10,323 nucleotides of DNA from CAJQQY01 sp964352225 (GTDB taxonomy: Bacteria; Bacteroidota; Bacteroidia; Chitinophagales; Saprospiraceae), in the NCBI GenBank assembly GCA_964352225.1, contig CAYGRM010000239.1, forward strand, positions 1 through 10,323, given 5' to 3'. Positions 1-6,153 of the stretch are shown one piece after another (positions within the stretch are counted from its first letter, which is position 1; each line of letters begins with the position of its first letter). The position numbers were made by a program, and so were the translations under genes. The notes beneath the pieces are model-generated. The model was not told the origin of the DNA. It worked only from the letters and a program-made list of their open reading frames with translations, and did no database searches.

Positions 1-773
1 CTGAAAACTTAGCCCTTTTGACCAAGGAATTATTTGTCAAAAAAATCTGCTTTGCGATGGCAAAAGATCAATTCTCTTCGCAGCAATATCTGCGACTAAA
101 AGCAAATGCAGATTTGGATTTTGAAAAGCAAAAAAAGAAGACGAAGAGAACCGAACGTCAATCACTTCCAAGTATCGATACTTTAACCACACCACATCCT
201 GAATTATATAATCGCATCAAAATGTGGAGGGATGAAACCGCTGCCGAATTGGAAGTGACACCTTATGTGGTGATAACTTTGCGGGCGATTATCGAGCTGA
301 CAAATTACTTACCAACTGATTCTTTGTCTCTTTTAAAAATCAAAGGTATTGGAAAAAGTAAGGTTCAAAAACATGGTGCAGCACTCATCAAAATTATCGA
401 AGATTTTTGTAAGGAAAAAAATATCACCGCTAATTTACCTTTTCCCGAAACTCCTAAAAAGGAAAAATCAACGGAAACAACTGATACTAAAAAATATAGT
501 TATCAGCTATTCAAATCAGGAAAAACGATTGATGAAATTGCCACTATGCGAAGTTTGAAAAGAGATACAATTGAATCGCATTTGTCCCATTTTATTTTAA
601 ATGGAGAATTGGATATTTCTCAAATCATGGATAGTGGAAAGGTGCAAGAAATTGAAGCGTTTTTTTTAGAAACGAAAGAGACTTCTTTTAAAGTTGCAAA
701 AGAGCATTTTGGGGAGAAATATAGTTATGGAGAGTTAAGGTTGGTGGTGAATCATATGCAGAAGGTGAAATAA
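1..773 (+). CDS. C-terminal part of a helicase-like protein with HRDC and HTH domains (5' end outside window)
   Basis: The reading frame is open from position 3 to the TAA at 771-773, so this is the tail of a longer gene; the TTG at 18 is an internal Leu codon rather than a convincing start. The visible ~256 residues hold a basic linker (KQKKKTKR), then an HRDC-like helical domain from about HPELYNRIKMWRDE to the KIKGIGKSKVQKHG helix-hairpin-like turn. After a Lys/Thr-rich spacer comes a winged/HTH segment (SYQLFKSGKTIDEIATMR) like the HTH_40 domain found at the end of some RecQ and PIF1-like helicases of Bacteroidota. HRDC domains bind DNA and help helicases select substrates. The ATPase motor is not in the window, so RecQ type and PIF1 type cannot be told apart. 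It converges on the KilA-N gene with 28 bp between the stops and no clear terminator hairpin. Confidence 0.75.
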   Translation, partial: ENLALLTKELFVKKICFAMAKDQFSSQQYLRLKANADLDFEKQKKKTKRTERQSLPSIDTLTTPHPELYNRIKMWRDETAAELEVTPYVVITLRAIIELTNYLPTDSLSLLKIKGIGKSKVQKHGAALIKIIEDFCKEKNITANLPFPETPKKEKSTETTDTKKYSYQLFKSGKTIDEIATMRSLKRDTIESHLSHFILNGELDISQIMDSGKVQEIEAFFLETKETSFKVAKEHFGEKYSYGELRLVVNHMQKVK

Positions 774-801
774 ATGGATGAGGCTTTTCTTGATTTAATT
801 C

Positions 802-1323
802 TTACTCATTTTCTTCATCCAACTGTTGTCCATCAAAAAGGAATTTTGAATACTGGGAATTTTCTAAAGCATTATTAAATATTTTATTTAAATAAAATTG
901 AGCCTGTTTTTCTCGTTTCTTCATTCTCTCAAATTCTAATAATTGTTCCGCATCAAGGGCAGTTTGCCCAGTTGTCAATAATTCATAAATTCTATCATAT
1001 ACCCATAATTCAAAAAGAGGATTTAACCATGCTGCAAATTTTAAAGCAAGTTTTTCATCCATCCAAGTCCCTTGTAATTCTTTTTGATTTCCACCCTTTA
1101 TCACTCGCAAAGCCTTGTAATCATTGCCGATATTCACATCTGAATATCGGGTTTCCAGTATTTTAATGAAATCTTTGGTCTGCTTCAATCTCAAAAAATT
1201 ACCTGGCAACTTTCCAAATACTTTTGACATTTCAGTCGCATTGACCATCGTTTGCCCGTTTTCAAAATCGAAAGTAATGCGTCTACCTTCATATTCAAAT
1301 GATTGCAGTTTTTTAGTACTCAT
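802..1323 (-). CDS. KilA-N domain protein
   Basis: This 173-residue protein starts at ATG 1323-1321. Residues ~10-110 match the KilA-N domain, a DNA-binding fold common in phages, large DNA viruses and bacterial mobile elements. Visible hallmarks are the MVNATEMSKVFGK segment (residues 26-38), the FLRLKQTKDFI helix (43-53), and GTWMDEKLALKFAAWLNP (85-102) followed by FELWVYDRI. The remaining ~60 residues are helical and charged (EQLLEFERMKKREKQAQFYL) and may be a coiled coil for oligomerisation. It lies 120 bp downstream of the repB-side ORF on the same strand. No TAnnTTTG promoter was found in that 120-bp gap, so it may be co-transcribed with repB. KilA-N proteins are usually assumed to be regulators, but the target here is unknown. 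Its position suggests a plasmid control or anti-repressor-type role, which is inference. Confidence 0.85.
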   Translation of the reverse strand: MSTKKLQSFEYEGRRITFDFENGQTMVNATEMSKVFGKLPGNFLRLKQTKDFIKILETRYSDVNIGNDYKALRVIKGGNQKELQGTWMDEKLALKFAAWLNPLFELWVYDRIYELLTTGQTALDAEQLLEFERMKKREKQAQFYLNKIFNNALENSQYSKFLFDGQQLDEENE

Positions 1324-1443
1324 TAATTAAATATCTTTTTTCTAGTCATTGCCAGAAGGTTATGCTTTAAAATTTGAATAAAAACCATTCCCTAATTCCA
1401 TACAAATGCAAATGTTTTAAAACTTATGATTTGATTCACTCCC

Positions 1444-1848
1444 CTACTCCACCACATCCACGTCATCCAATGCATACTTTTTCAAAATATCCGAAATCGA
1501 GTCAAAACCGTCTCTGGCGCCATCGTCATCTTTTTCAAAAAGCTGAGGTTGATTTGGATCGATACCTTGTTGATCGTTCCACCAAGTTTTGAATTCTTGA
1601 TGAGTCATTTCACGGGCATATAATCGATTATCATAAGCGATAGGATTTTTCTTTTGTAACTCCTTTTTCTCTTTGACGACGCGTTCCATTATTTTTATCC
1701 AAACGTCACTTGTCGTATCAAAGAGTCGAAGTTTGGTCCACCAACTAACAAATGTCGCCGCTGCAATTTTATTTGATTGCTGGTTACTCGCTGAAGCTCG
1801 GAAAAAGTCAAGCGCCGCAATGATAAAATAATCTTCAAATCCTAACAT
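1444..1848 (-). CDS. Uncharacterised 134-residue protein overlapping repB, or the C-terminal part of RepB
   Basis: As it stands the ORF begins at ATG 1848-1846 and overlaps the predicted repB stop (TAG 1844-1842) by seven bases, as in translational coupling. It has no recognised domain. Visible features are a hydrophobic/aromatic helix (GFEDYFIIAALDFF), a WWTKLRLFD segment, a basic helix (KIMERVVKEKKELQKK), the stretch AYDNRLYAREMTHQEFKTWW, and an acidic tail (DDVDVVE). The same frame is open upstream of the ATG as KGKTQKKQKI up to the run of N at 1881-1890. If the true gap length differs from ten, this ORF would therefore be continuous with RepB. I lean toward it being a C-terminal region of the initiator, since the Lys-rich stretch reads naturally as a linker. 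An independent small protein made from the rep operon is equally compatible with the bases seen. Confidence 0.65.
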   Translation of the reverse strand: MLGFEDYFIIAALDFFRASASNQQSNKIAAATFVSWWTKLRLFDTTSDVWIKIMERVVKEKKELQKKNPIAYDNRLYAREMTHQEFKTWWNDQQGIDPNQPQLFEKDDDGARDGFDSISDILKKYALDDVDVVE

Positions 1849-2825
1849 AATTTTTTGCTTTTTTTGGGTCTTGCCCTTTTNNNNNNNNNNATCTCACTTC
1901 CATTGATATCTGGCAAAATTTGTTTGAAGGCAATTCCAGGTTTCACTTGAAAATCAATCAACAAATCATAAGCTCGATTCTCTGCAAAGGTCAAACTTGC
2001 AACCTCCTCCTCCGTCGGAACATAATCAATGAAGGTGGTATAATCTGAAATAATATTTTTACCTACATTCTTTTTATTATCGGTGAAGGTAAATTCGATA
2101 TGGGTAATCTTTCGGCCTGACCGACGAATCATATCAGCCGAAACCACATATATACTTGTGCTTTTATTTATCTCAGCGATGGCCGGCTTGAGTACTTTAT
2201 CATTGAACATTTTGAAAGCTTTATATTTATCTTTCAAATCCATCAAATATCTTAACTCATCAATACTGAATACCTTTTTAAAAACTTTACGATATTTTTT
2301 TCTCTTGTTGAATGTTCCTTTTAAGATTTGAAACAAACGAATTGAATAAGATTTATTTAATCGATTCAACTCAGGTCGATAGACCGCTACATATCTCGAT
2401 AACCCAATTAAGAATTGAGACATATAAACTCCAAAACCAAAACTAATTCCTTTCACTCCATTCTTTTCGGTTGGAACTGCATCCGAACACCAACTAATAA
2501 ATCCATCCAAATCTTTTCCCTCTACTTTGACATCTGTCTTAAATCGGATTTTAGCATTGACTAATTCCTCGCAAAGACTCGATATATTTGCATACAAAGA
2601 ACTACTTTTTAACCCCTTTCGTCCATCAGAAAGTGCTGAGGCTAATTCACTCAATGGAACAAAAATTGGTCGAGGTAAATCACTTTGTGTTTTGGGGTTG
2701 ACATAATGCGCAGCGATGTAGCAAACTGTTTTAATAGCTCTTGCCGAAAGTTTATAGGATGCATCGTAAACTAGTCGATCATCAAAGCGAACTAAATCTG
2801 TTGGATTATTAATTTTTTCAGACAT
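1842..2825 (-). CDS. repB: Plasmid replication initiator RepB (Rep_3 family), interrupted by an assembly gap near its C-terminus
   Basis: The gene starts at ATG 2825-2823 and encodes about 313 readable residues before the N run. The architecture is that of Rep_3/RepE/Pi initiators: two winged-helix domains that bind iterons and open the origin. WH1 covers roughly residues 20-130 (SYKLSARAIKTVCYIAAHY, PLSELASAL, then SLCEELVNAKIRF). WH2 covers ~150-260 (LNKSYSIRLFQILK, FSIDELRYLMDLKDKYKAFKMF, LKPAIAEINKSTSIYV, and the strand RKITHIEFTF). It is transcribed away from a large iteron field directly upstream, which fits an iteron-controlled theta origin. After PDINGSE the ten N leave the frame uncertain; the printed tail (KRARPKKSKKLC, stop) holds only if the gap is exactly ten bases or a number in the same frame. 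A promoter, an inverted repeat and an iteron-like half site lie 50-110 bp upstream, suggesting autoregulation. Confidence 0.92.
   Translation of the reverse strand: MSEKINNPTDLVRFDDRLVYDASYKLSARAIKTVCYIAAHYVNPKTQSDLPRPIFVPLSELASALSDGRKGLKSSSLYANISSLCEELVNAKIRFKTDVKVEGKDLDGFISWCSDAVPTEKNGVKGISFGFGVYMSQFLIGLSRYVAVYRPELNRLNKSYSIRLFQILKGTFNKRKKYRKVFKKVFSIDELRYLMDLKDKYKAFKMFNDKVLKPAIAEINKSTSIYVVSADMIRRSGRKITHIEFTFTDNKKNVGKNIISDYTTFIDYVPTEEEVASLTFAENRAYDLLIDFQVKPGIAFKQILPDINGSEXXXXKRARPKKSKKLC
1881..1890. other. Assembly gap (ten N)
   Basis: Ten N bases interrupt the 3' part of repB. The round number suggests a placeholder rather than a measured length, so the reading frame across it is not established. 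Confidence 0.98.
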
Positions 2826-2874
2826 TGAGCAAAATTTGGTCTATAAAAATTGGCGTGGGTATTTGCCAGAAAAA

Positions 2875-2887
2875 TAAAGGTCACTAC
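2875..2887 (-). promoter_or_regulatory. Iteron-like half site at the repB transcription start
   Basis: On the minus strand this reads GTAGTGACCTTTA, equal to the iteron core GTAGGTGACCTTTA with one G missing. It abuts the -7 element of the repB promoter and would cover the transcription start. It is well separated from the main iteron array, so it is a candidate operator for RepB to repress its own gene. Function is inferred. Confidence 0.5.
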
Positions 2888-2915
2888 AAAAGTAAACCTT
2901 TATACTTTAATTCAA
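2887..2915 (-). promoter_or_regulatory. Promoter of repB (Bacteroidota type)
   Basis: On the minus strand TTG (2915-2913) is followed after 18 nt by TACTTTTG (2894-2887), matching the Bacteroidota -33/-7 pattern TTG/TAnnTTTG. It lies about 60 bp upstream of the repB ATG and points toward it. It is the only such match found upstream of repB. Confidence 0.65.
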
Positions 2916-2931
2916 AATTAAAAGTATAAAG
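2898..2931. promoter_or_regulatory. Inverted repeat spanning the repB promoter
   Basis: The left arm CTTTATACTTTAATT (2898-2912) pairs with AATTAAAAGTATAAAG (2916-2931) across a 3-nt loop, with a single unpaired A. The loop is exactly the -33 TTG of the repB promoter. Inverted repeats at rep promoters are the usual operators bound by dimers of Rep_3 initiators, so this is a likely autoregulatory operator. The arms also belong to a short repeat family (ATACTTTTAA) that recurs up to 3177. Confidence 0.6.
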
Positions 2932-3177
2932 ATTTATTAACATTGGGACCTTTCGACGAATTAGTCAGATTCCAATGATGTGCTCTTTGATTTTTAGATG
3001 ATAACTTTTAGATACTTTTAAGGGAACTTTAAATTCCCAACGCGGGGACTTACATATCTCAACTAGGTGACCTTTAAGACGATTTTAGTTCCAACTAGGT
3101 GACTCAATTTGGCTTAAAGCCTTGACTAGCAAGGCTTTCCGACTTTCCTAAATACTTTTAAAAGTATTTAAAAGTAT
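2918..3177. repeat. Five copies of ATACTTTTAA / TTAAAAGTAT between repB and the iterons
   Basis: Exact ten-base copies occur at 2918-2927 (inverted), 3012-3021, 3152-3161, 3158-3167 (inverted, overlapping) and 3168-3177 (inverted). The pair at 3152-3167 lies inside a perfect 22-bp palindrome at 3149-3170 whose half is TAAATACTTTT. This family differs from the iterons and from the octads. It could be an operator or an origin-opening element; no function is shown. Confidence 0.6.
3116..3138. other. Perfect 9-bp-stem hairpin between iterons 2 and 3
   Basis: AAAGCCTTG (3116-3124) and CAAGGCTTT (3130-3138) are exact reverse complements around a 5-nt loop ACTAG. No gene ends nearby, so it is not an ordinary terminator. 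It lies in the origin region and might be a single-strand initiation or primosome-type structure, a host-factor site, or the 3' end of an unrecognised RNA. Confidence 0.5.
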
Positions 3178-3284
3178 AAAAATATAAAAAGACTTAAAAC
3201 AGAACTTAAGCTTTTGATAAATCAATTATTTTAATTCTTATTAAATATAAATATTGAGTTTTCATCAAATTTTTATCTACATAC
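3178..3284. other. AT-rich candidate DNA-unwinding region with a DnaA-box-like 9-mer
   Basis: Positions 3181-3280 contain about 16% G+C by hand count, lower than the adjoining iteron field. At 3273-3281 lies TTATCTACA, one mismatch from the classical DnaA box TTATCCACA. An AT-rich segment flanked by iterons and a DnaA box is the usual layout of iteron-type origins. A single near-match box is weak evidence. Confidence 0.45.
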
Positions 3285-3460
3285 CTAAAGGTCACCTACT
3301 TGGAACTTATTAATTAATCTCAAGTCCCAAACAGGTGACCTTTACATGGATACAGCAATAATTTATTGTTATTTAGTCCCAAACAGGTGACCTTTAGGTC
3401 ATGTAAAGGCGTAATGCCCCTAAATTATGTTATAAACTATAGAAAACTAGCTAATATCTA

Positions 3461-3515
3461 GTTCCAAGTAGGTGACTTTTAACTTTAAGTGTACTAAAGG
3501 TCACCTGTTTCAGAC
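3461..3515. repeat. Convergent iteron pair 1
   Basis: A plus iteron (3461-3481, with GGTGACTTTTA) faces a minus iteron (3495-3515) across 13 bp. The minus copy starts GTCTGAA rather than GTTCCAA. Confidence 0.8.
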
Positions 3516-3553
3516 TCATTTTCCAAATGAAGAGTAGAGATTTACCTCTTTTA

Positions 3554-3609
3554 GTCCCAACTAGGTGACTTTTAAGGCTGTTCTATGCTAAAGGTCACCT
3601 ATTTTGGAA
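3554..3609. repeat. Convergent iteron pair 2
   Basis: A plus iteron (3554-3574) faces a minus iteron (3589-3609) across 14 bp. It begins 93 bp after pair 1. Confidence 0.8.
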
Positions 3610-3648
3610 TAATTGGATTATGTAAAGTCCTGAAAATCAAAGAAATAA

Positions 3649-3703
3649 GTTCCAAATAGGTGACCTTTAGATCAATTGTAGGTAAAGGTCACCTAATTCA
3701 GAC
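3649..3703. repeat. Convergent iteron pair 3
   Basis: A plus iteron (3649-3669) faces a minus iteron (3683-3703, again with the GTCTGAA variant) across 13 bp. It begins 95 bp after pair 2. Confidence 0.8.
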
Positions 3704-3877
3704 TAAAAGCACTAAGAATAATATGGGAGAGAAAGAATTAGTCCTAACTAGGTGACCTTTAGAGAAAATCTGATTTTGTAGACCTTTATGAGGTTAGCTT
3801 ATTAGAATTAAGGTCATTGTTTTCCATTTGGTTCCAAGTAGGTGACCTTTAGCTGTGAAAATGAATATTTAATTTAT

Positions 3878-3909
3878 TTTGCAGTAAAAACTGTTTGCAG
3901 TTTTGCAGT
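3878..3909. repeat. Octad cluster 1 (putative partition site)
   Basis: Four 8-bp units in exact phase: TTTGCAGT, AAAAACTG, TTTGCAGT, TTTGCAGT. It starts 27 bp after the last iteron, so the partition and replication repeats adjoin without mixing. Confidence 0.75.
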
Positions 3910-4191
3910 TGATTTTATTCTTCTTAGTGATTTTAGGAGATAATCTTAGTGGGATTAAATTTTTAAAAATATAGCAGTCTTAATGCTATTTCATTAATTT
4001 AACCGCTCTACCCTCTTTCTTTTTAATTGCTCATTTTTTATCAAGTGAACTCGCTTTGTCATCAAACTCTCCGAGTAACAAAATTTATTGATCATCTCTG
4101 GGAACTAAGTAGATAATTTGGACTAGTTCTGCAGAACACTACGATGTGCTCAGTCAAGCTCGAGACTGAATAGTATAAATAAAAACGTTAG

Positions 4192-4223
4192 ACGGCAAAA
4201 CGGCAAAACTGCAAACAGTTTTG
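4192..4223. repeat. Octad cluster 2
   Basis: Four phased units: ACGGCAAA twice, ACTGCAAA, then CAGTTTTG. The unit orientation is opposite to cluster 1. Confidence 0.7.
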
Positions 4224-4305
4224 ATCACGCCAAGAAAGAGCTTCATTGCAAATGAGAATGGAAGGACAATGTAGGAGCAAAATGAAACATTAAAGTCTAA
4301 TTCAG

Positions 4306-4329
4306 ACTGCAAAACTGACAAACTGCAAA
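4306..4329. repeat. Octad cluster 3
   Basis: Three phased units: ACTGCAAA, ACTGACAA, ACTGCAAA. Confidence 0.7.
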
Positions 4330-4580
4330 ACAACCTCTTATGTATAAAATTCAATTTTTTCCTGATTATTATCAATGAGTATGTGCAAGGAAAATTATGC
4401 GAACTAAATTTCTTTTTCTCTATTATGATGACTCTAGTCGAGCAAGTTGTTTTTCAAAAAGGAAACAAGAATTTCTGATCTTGGCATTTTCCACTAGAAC
4501 TTATTTGGATGGATGAAGCTTAAGTGTATTTTTAAAACCTAATTGAACTCGTGTTTATATTGTTTATATATAAAAAATAG

Positions 4581-4604
4581 ACTGCAAAACTGCAAAACTG
4601 ATCT
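4581..4604. repeat. Octad cluster 4
   Basis: Two exact ACTGCAAA units in tandem, followed by the degenerate unit ACTGATCT. Confidence 0.7.
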
Positions 4605-4752
4605 ATTTTTCTAGAAAAAGTAGACTTTAGGAAAGTATTAAAATCATTTTTTACTATTCAATCTTCAAATTTCATAAAAATTAGGTTTTCATAAAAAGCG
4701 ATCTCAGAGGATTTTGGCGAGGAGATAAATTACTATTTTCAAGTTTAACTAA

Positions 4753-4780
4753 ACTGCAAAACTGCAAACAGTCTTGCAGA
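4753..4780. repeat. Octad cluster 5
   Basis: Two exact ACTGCAAA units, then CAGTCTTG and an inverted CTTGCAGA, giving a mixed direct/inverted arrangement. Confidence 0.7.
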
Positions 4781-4994
4781 GGTGAAAATCTCTTTGTTTT
4801 TGAGTAGTCAATGGAACAATTGAACCTTTCTTTAAATTGATGTACTAACTTTTTAATTAAACACATTTTTAAGCGTTTTAAGCTATTTTAATTCAAAATA
4901 CGACCACTTTGTTGATTTCGGCTCCTAGATCGCTTAAAACGGCGATTTTTAAAATAGTTGAATCTTCTGATTTTTGTTAAATAAAAAAATAAAA

Positions 4995-5026
4995 TTTGCA
5001 GTCTTGCAGTTTGCCCGTTTTGCAGT
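4995..5026. repeat. Octad cluster 6, overlapping the parA promoter
   Basis: Four phased units: TTTGCAGT, CTTGCAGT, TTGCCCGT, TTTGCAGT. The degenerate third unit contains the -33 TTG of the parA promoter, so occupancy here should affect transcription. Likely both operator and partition site. Confidence 0.75.
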
Positions 5027-5041
5027 TTTTAAATATCTTTG
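5011..5041 (+). promoter_or_regulatory. Promoter of the parA operon
   Basis: TTG at 5011-5013, a 20-nt spacer, and TATCTTTG at 5034-5041 match the Bacteroidota TTG/TAnnTTTG promoter. The parA ATG starts only six bases after the -7 element, so the transcript would begin at or within a base or two of the ATG and be effectively leaderless. Confidence 0.75.
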
Positions 5042-5046
5042 CATTT

Positions 5047-5697
5047 ATGAGAATAGGAATCACCAACTTAAAAGGAGGAGTAGGCAAAACCACCCTCACC
5101 CAAAATTTAGCTGTTTGTTTTGCTCATATGGGCTACAAAACATGCATCGTCGATACGGATAAAAACCAGAACTCAGTTTCTTGGAGCGGAGCACGTGATG
5201 AAAGCTTGCCCGAAATTCTAGTAGTAGGCGTAACAGATCCCAAGGCCGTCAATAAAACGGTGGACAAGCTTCATCAAGATAATGAGATTGTTCTGATCGA
5301 CGGAACACCTTCCCTATCAGAAATGACGACTCGGATTATTTTAGTTTCGGATATTTTATTGATTCCGATTTTACCAAGTGCGCATGATGTGCGAGCGATG
5401 GGACAGTTTTTTGAGCGATACGAGCAAGCGCTGGAATTTAGAGAATCAATTCCAGCTTACTTTTTTGTCAATCAGTTTTCTGACAAGTACATTATTCATC
5501 GAAGTATTCGAGAGATGCTCAAGCAATTTGAAATTGGGATTATGGAATCCACTTTTAAAGAGCGAGTTTCTTACTTAGAGACTGCGGTGGAAGGTATGGG
5601 TGTCTATGAGTATTCTGATAAGAAAGCAAAAGCTGAAGTAGTCAAAATGACGCAAGAAGTGCTAAAACTGGCTAAAAAGGAAGGTTTAATTGAATAA
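5047..5697 (+). CDS. parA: Partition ATPase ParA (type Ib, short)
   Basis: A 216-residue ParA/MinD-type ATPase that drives plasmid segregation by ATP-dependent patterning on nucleoid DNA. The deviant Walker A motif KGGVGKTT sits at residues 9-16 with both the signature Lys9 and Lys14. Walker A' is CIVDTD (Asp36, Asp38), and Walker B is IVLIDG (Asp85). There is no N-terminal HTH domain, and the length fits type Ib ParA proteins such as ParF or delta, which pair with small RHH partners. I chose ATG 5047 over the in-frame TTG at 4996 for two reasons: the extra 17 residues would be translated from the octad repeat, and the promoter -7 element ends at 5041. The gene is followed, after an octad cluster, by the RHH gene at 5775. 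Confidence 0.94.
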   Translation: MRIGITNLKGGVGKTTLTQNLAVCFAHMGYKTCIVDTDKNQNSVSWSGARDESLPEILVVGVTDPKAVNKTVDKLHQDNEIVLIDGTPSLSEMTTRIILVSDILLIPILPSAHDVRAMGQFFERYEQALEFRESIPAYFFVNQFSDKYIIHRSIREMLKQFEIGIMESTFKERVSYLETAVEGMGVYEYSDKKAKAEVVKMTQEVLKLAKKEGLIE

Positions 5698-5708
5698 AAT
5701 CACTTAAA

Positions 5709-5740
5709 ACTGCAAGACTGGTAAACTGCAAGACTGCAAA
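5709..5740. repeat. Octad cluster 7, between parA and the RHH gene
   Basis: Four phased units: ACTGCAAG, ACTGGTAA, ACTGCAAG, ACTGCAAA. It occupies nearly half of the 77-bp intergenic space. Confidence 0.75.
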
Positions 5741-5774
5741 ATTATTATTTTCAACGAAGCAAAAGTAAAAGATC

Positions 5775-6104
5775 ATGGCAAAGAAAAAGATAGATACTTC
5801 AAAACTAGACTTAAACTTAGGCAAGAAGCGGCCAATTAAAAAAACACCGGTAAGGACTGAAAATGTAGATAGTGATGAAGTAGTCAAAAAGATTCACCCT
5901 GAGGTAGCTGCAAAAACTCAATCATCTGTTCCTCCGACTAAACCAAAAGAGGAAATCCCACAAGAGCCTACCAAACGAGTGACACTCGATATTCCTGTAA
6001 GCTTGCACAAGCGAATCAAAATGCATGTTTTTGATTTAGAAACCACGATGAAAAAGTATTTCTTGGAACTAGCCGAAAAGGATCTAAATAGAAATAAAAA
6101 GTAA
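5775..6104 (+). CDS. Ribbon-helix-helix centromere-binding protein (ParB/ParG-like partner of ParA)
   Basis: A 109-residue basic protein with two parts. Residues 1-65 are low-complexity and Lys/Pro-rich (KKKIDTSKLDLNLGKKRPIKK near the start, PPTKPKEEIPQEP near the end), probably disordered. The C-terminal ~40 residues form a ribbon-helix-helix: strand KRVTLDIP, helix VSLHKRIKMHVFD, turn LET, helix TMKKYFLELAEKDL. ParG and omega have the same design: a flexible N-terminus that stimulates the ParA ATPase and an RHH dimer that binds short tandem repeats at the centromere. Its position directly after parA supports this. RHH proteins bind tandem 7-10 bp boxes (MetJ 8 bp, omega 7 bp), so the 8-bp phased octads around this gene are its obvious candidate targets. 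Assignment of target and partner is inference. Confidence 0.85.
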   Translation: MAKKKIDTSKLDLNLGKKRPIKKTPVRTENVDSDEVVKKIHPEVAAKTQSSVPPTKPKEEIPQEPTKRVTLDIPVSLHKRIKMHVFDLETTMKKYFLELAEKDLNRNKK

Positions 6105-6135
6105 ATGCAGTTTTGCAGTAAAAACTGTTTGCAGT
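6104..6135. repeat. Octad cluster 8, between the RHH and lipoprotein genes
   Basis: Four phased units: AATGCAGT, TTTGCAGT, AAAAACTG, TTTGCAGT. The last three reproduce the first three units of cluster 1 exactly. The first unit shares the last base of the RHH stop codon. Confidence 0.75.
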
Positions 6136-6153
6136 TTAATAAGTACAATAAAT

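Larger units (their letters stand above)
3061..3851. repeat. Iteron array, 13 copies of a 21-bp repeat (putative replication origin)
   Basis: The consensus is GTYCCAA, one variable base, then TAGGTGACCTTTA (or CAGGTGAC), with GGTGAC nearly invariant. Plus-oriented copies begin at 3061 (lacking the 5' part), 3088 (3' part diverged), 3324, 3376, 3461, 3554, 3649, 3741 and 3831. Minus-oriented copies lie at 3285-3306, 3495-3515, 3589-3609 and 3683-3703. The plus copies from 3376 onward start 85, 93, 95, 92 and 90 bp apart, close to nine helical turns. Arrays like this next to a Rep_3 gene are initiator-binding iterons and also act in copy-number control by handcuffing. The mixed orientation is unusual, since classic iterons are direct repeats. 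Confidence 0.9.
3852..4994. other. Gene-free region between iterons and parA, carrying octad clusters 1-5
   Basis: No credible coding sequence is seen in either strand over this 1.1 kb; the two longest minus-strand frames (4154-4375 and 4681-4866) run through the octad repeats and resemble nothing. Five clusters of the 8-bp repeat are listed separately. Between them I see only AT-rich DNA. A 10-bp inverted repeat (CGTTTTAAGC at 4874-4883, GCTTAAAACG at 4932-4941) lies at the parA-proximal end. A small RNA cannot be excluded by eye. Confidence 0.6.

Noticed and set aside
1374..1592. Plus-strand open frame of 72 codons
   Set aside because: It overlaps the end of the minus-strand 134-residue ORF, and its His/Pro-rich translation reflects the acidic codons on the other strand.
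3061..3851. Regularly spaced repeats suggesting a CRISPR array
   Set aside because: The copies occur in both orientations, spacers vary from 13 to about 180 bp, the repeat itself varies, and no cas genes are present; iterons next to a Rep_3 gene explain it.
4154..4375. Minus-strand open frame of 73 codons
   Set aside because: It runs through octad clusters 2 and 3, starts with a low-complexity sequence and resembles no protein.
4681..4866. Minus-strand open frame of 61 codons
   Set aside because: It crosses octad cluster 5 and has no recognisable features or promoter.
4996..5046. N-terminal extension of ParA from a TTG start
   Set aside because: The 17 extra residues are translated octad repeat and the promoter -7 element lies inside the extension; ATG 5047 places the Walker A motif at the usual position.
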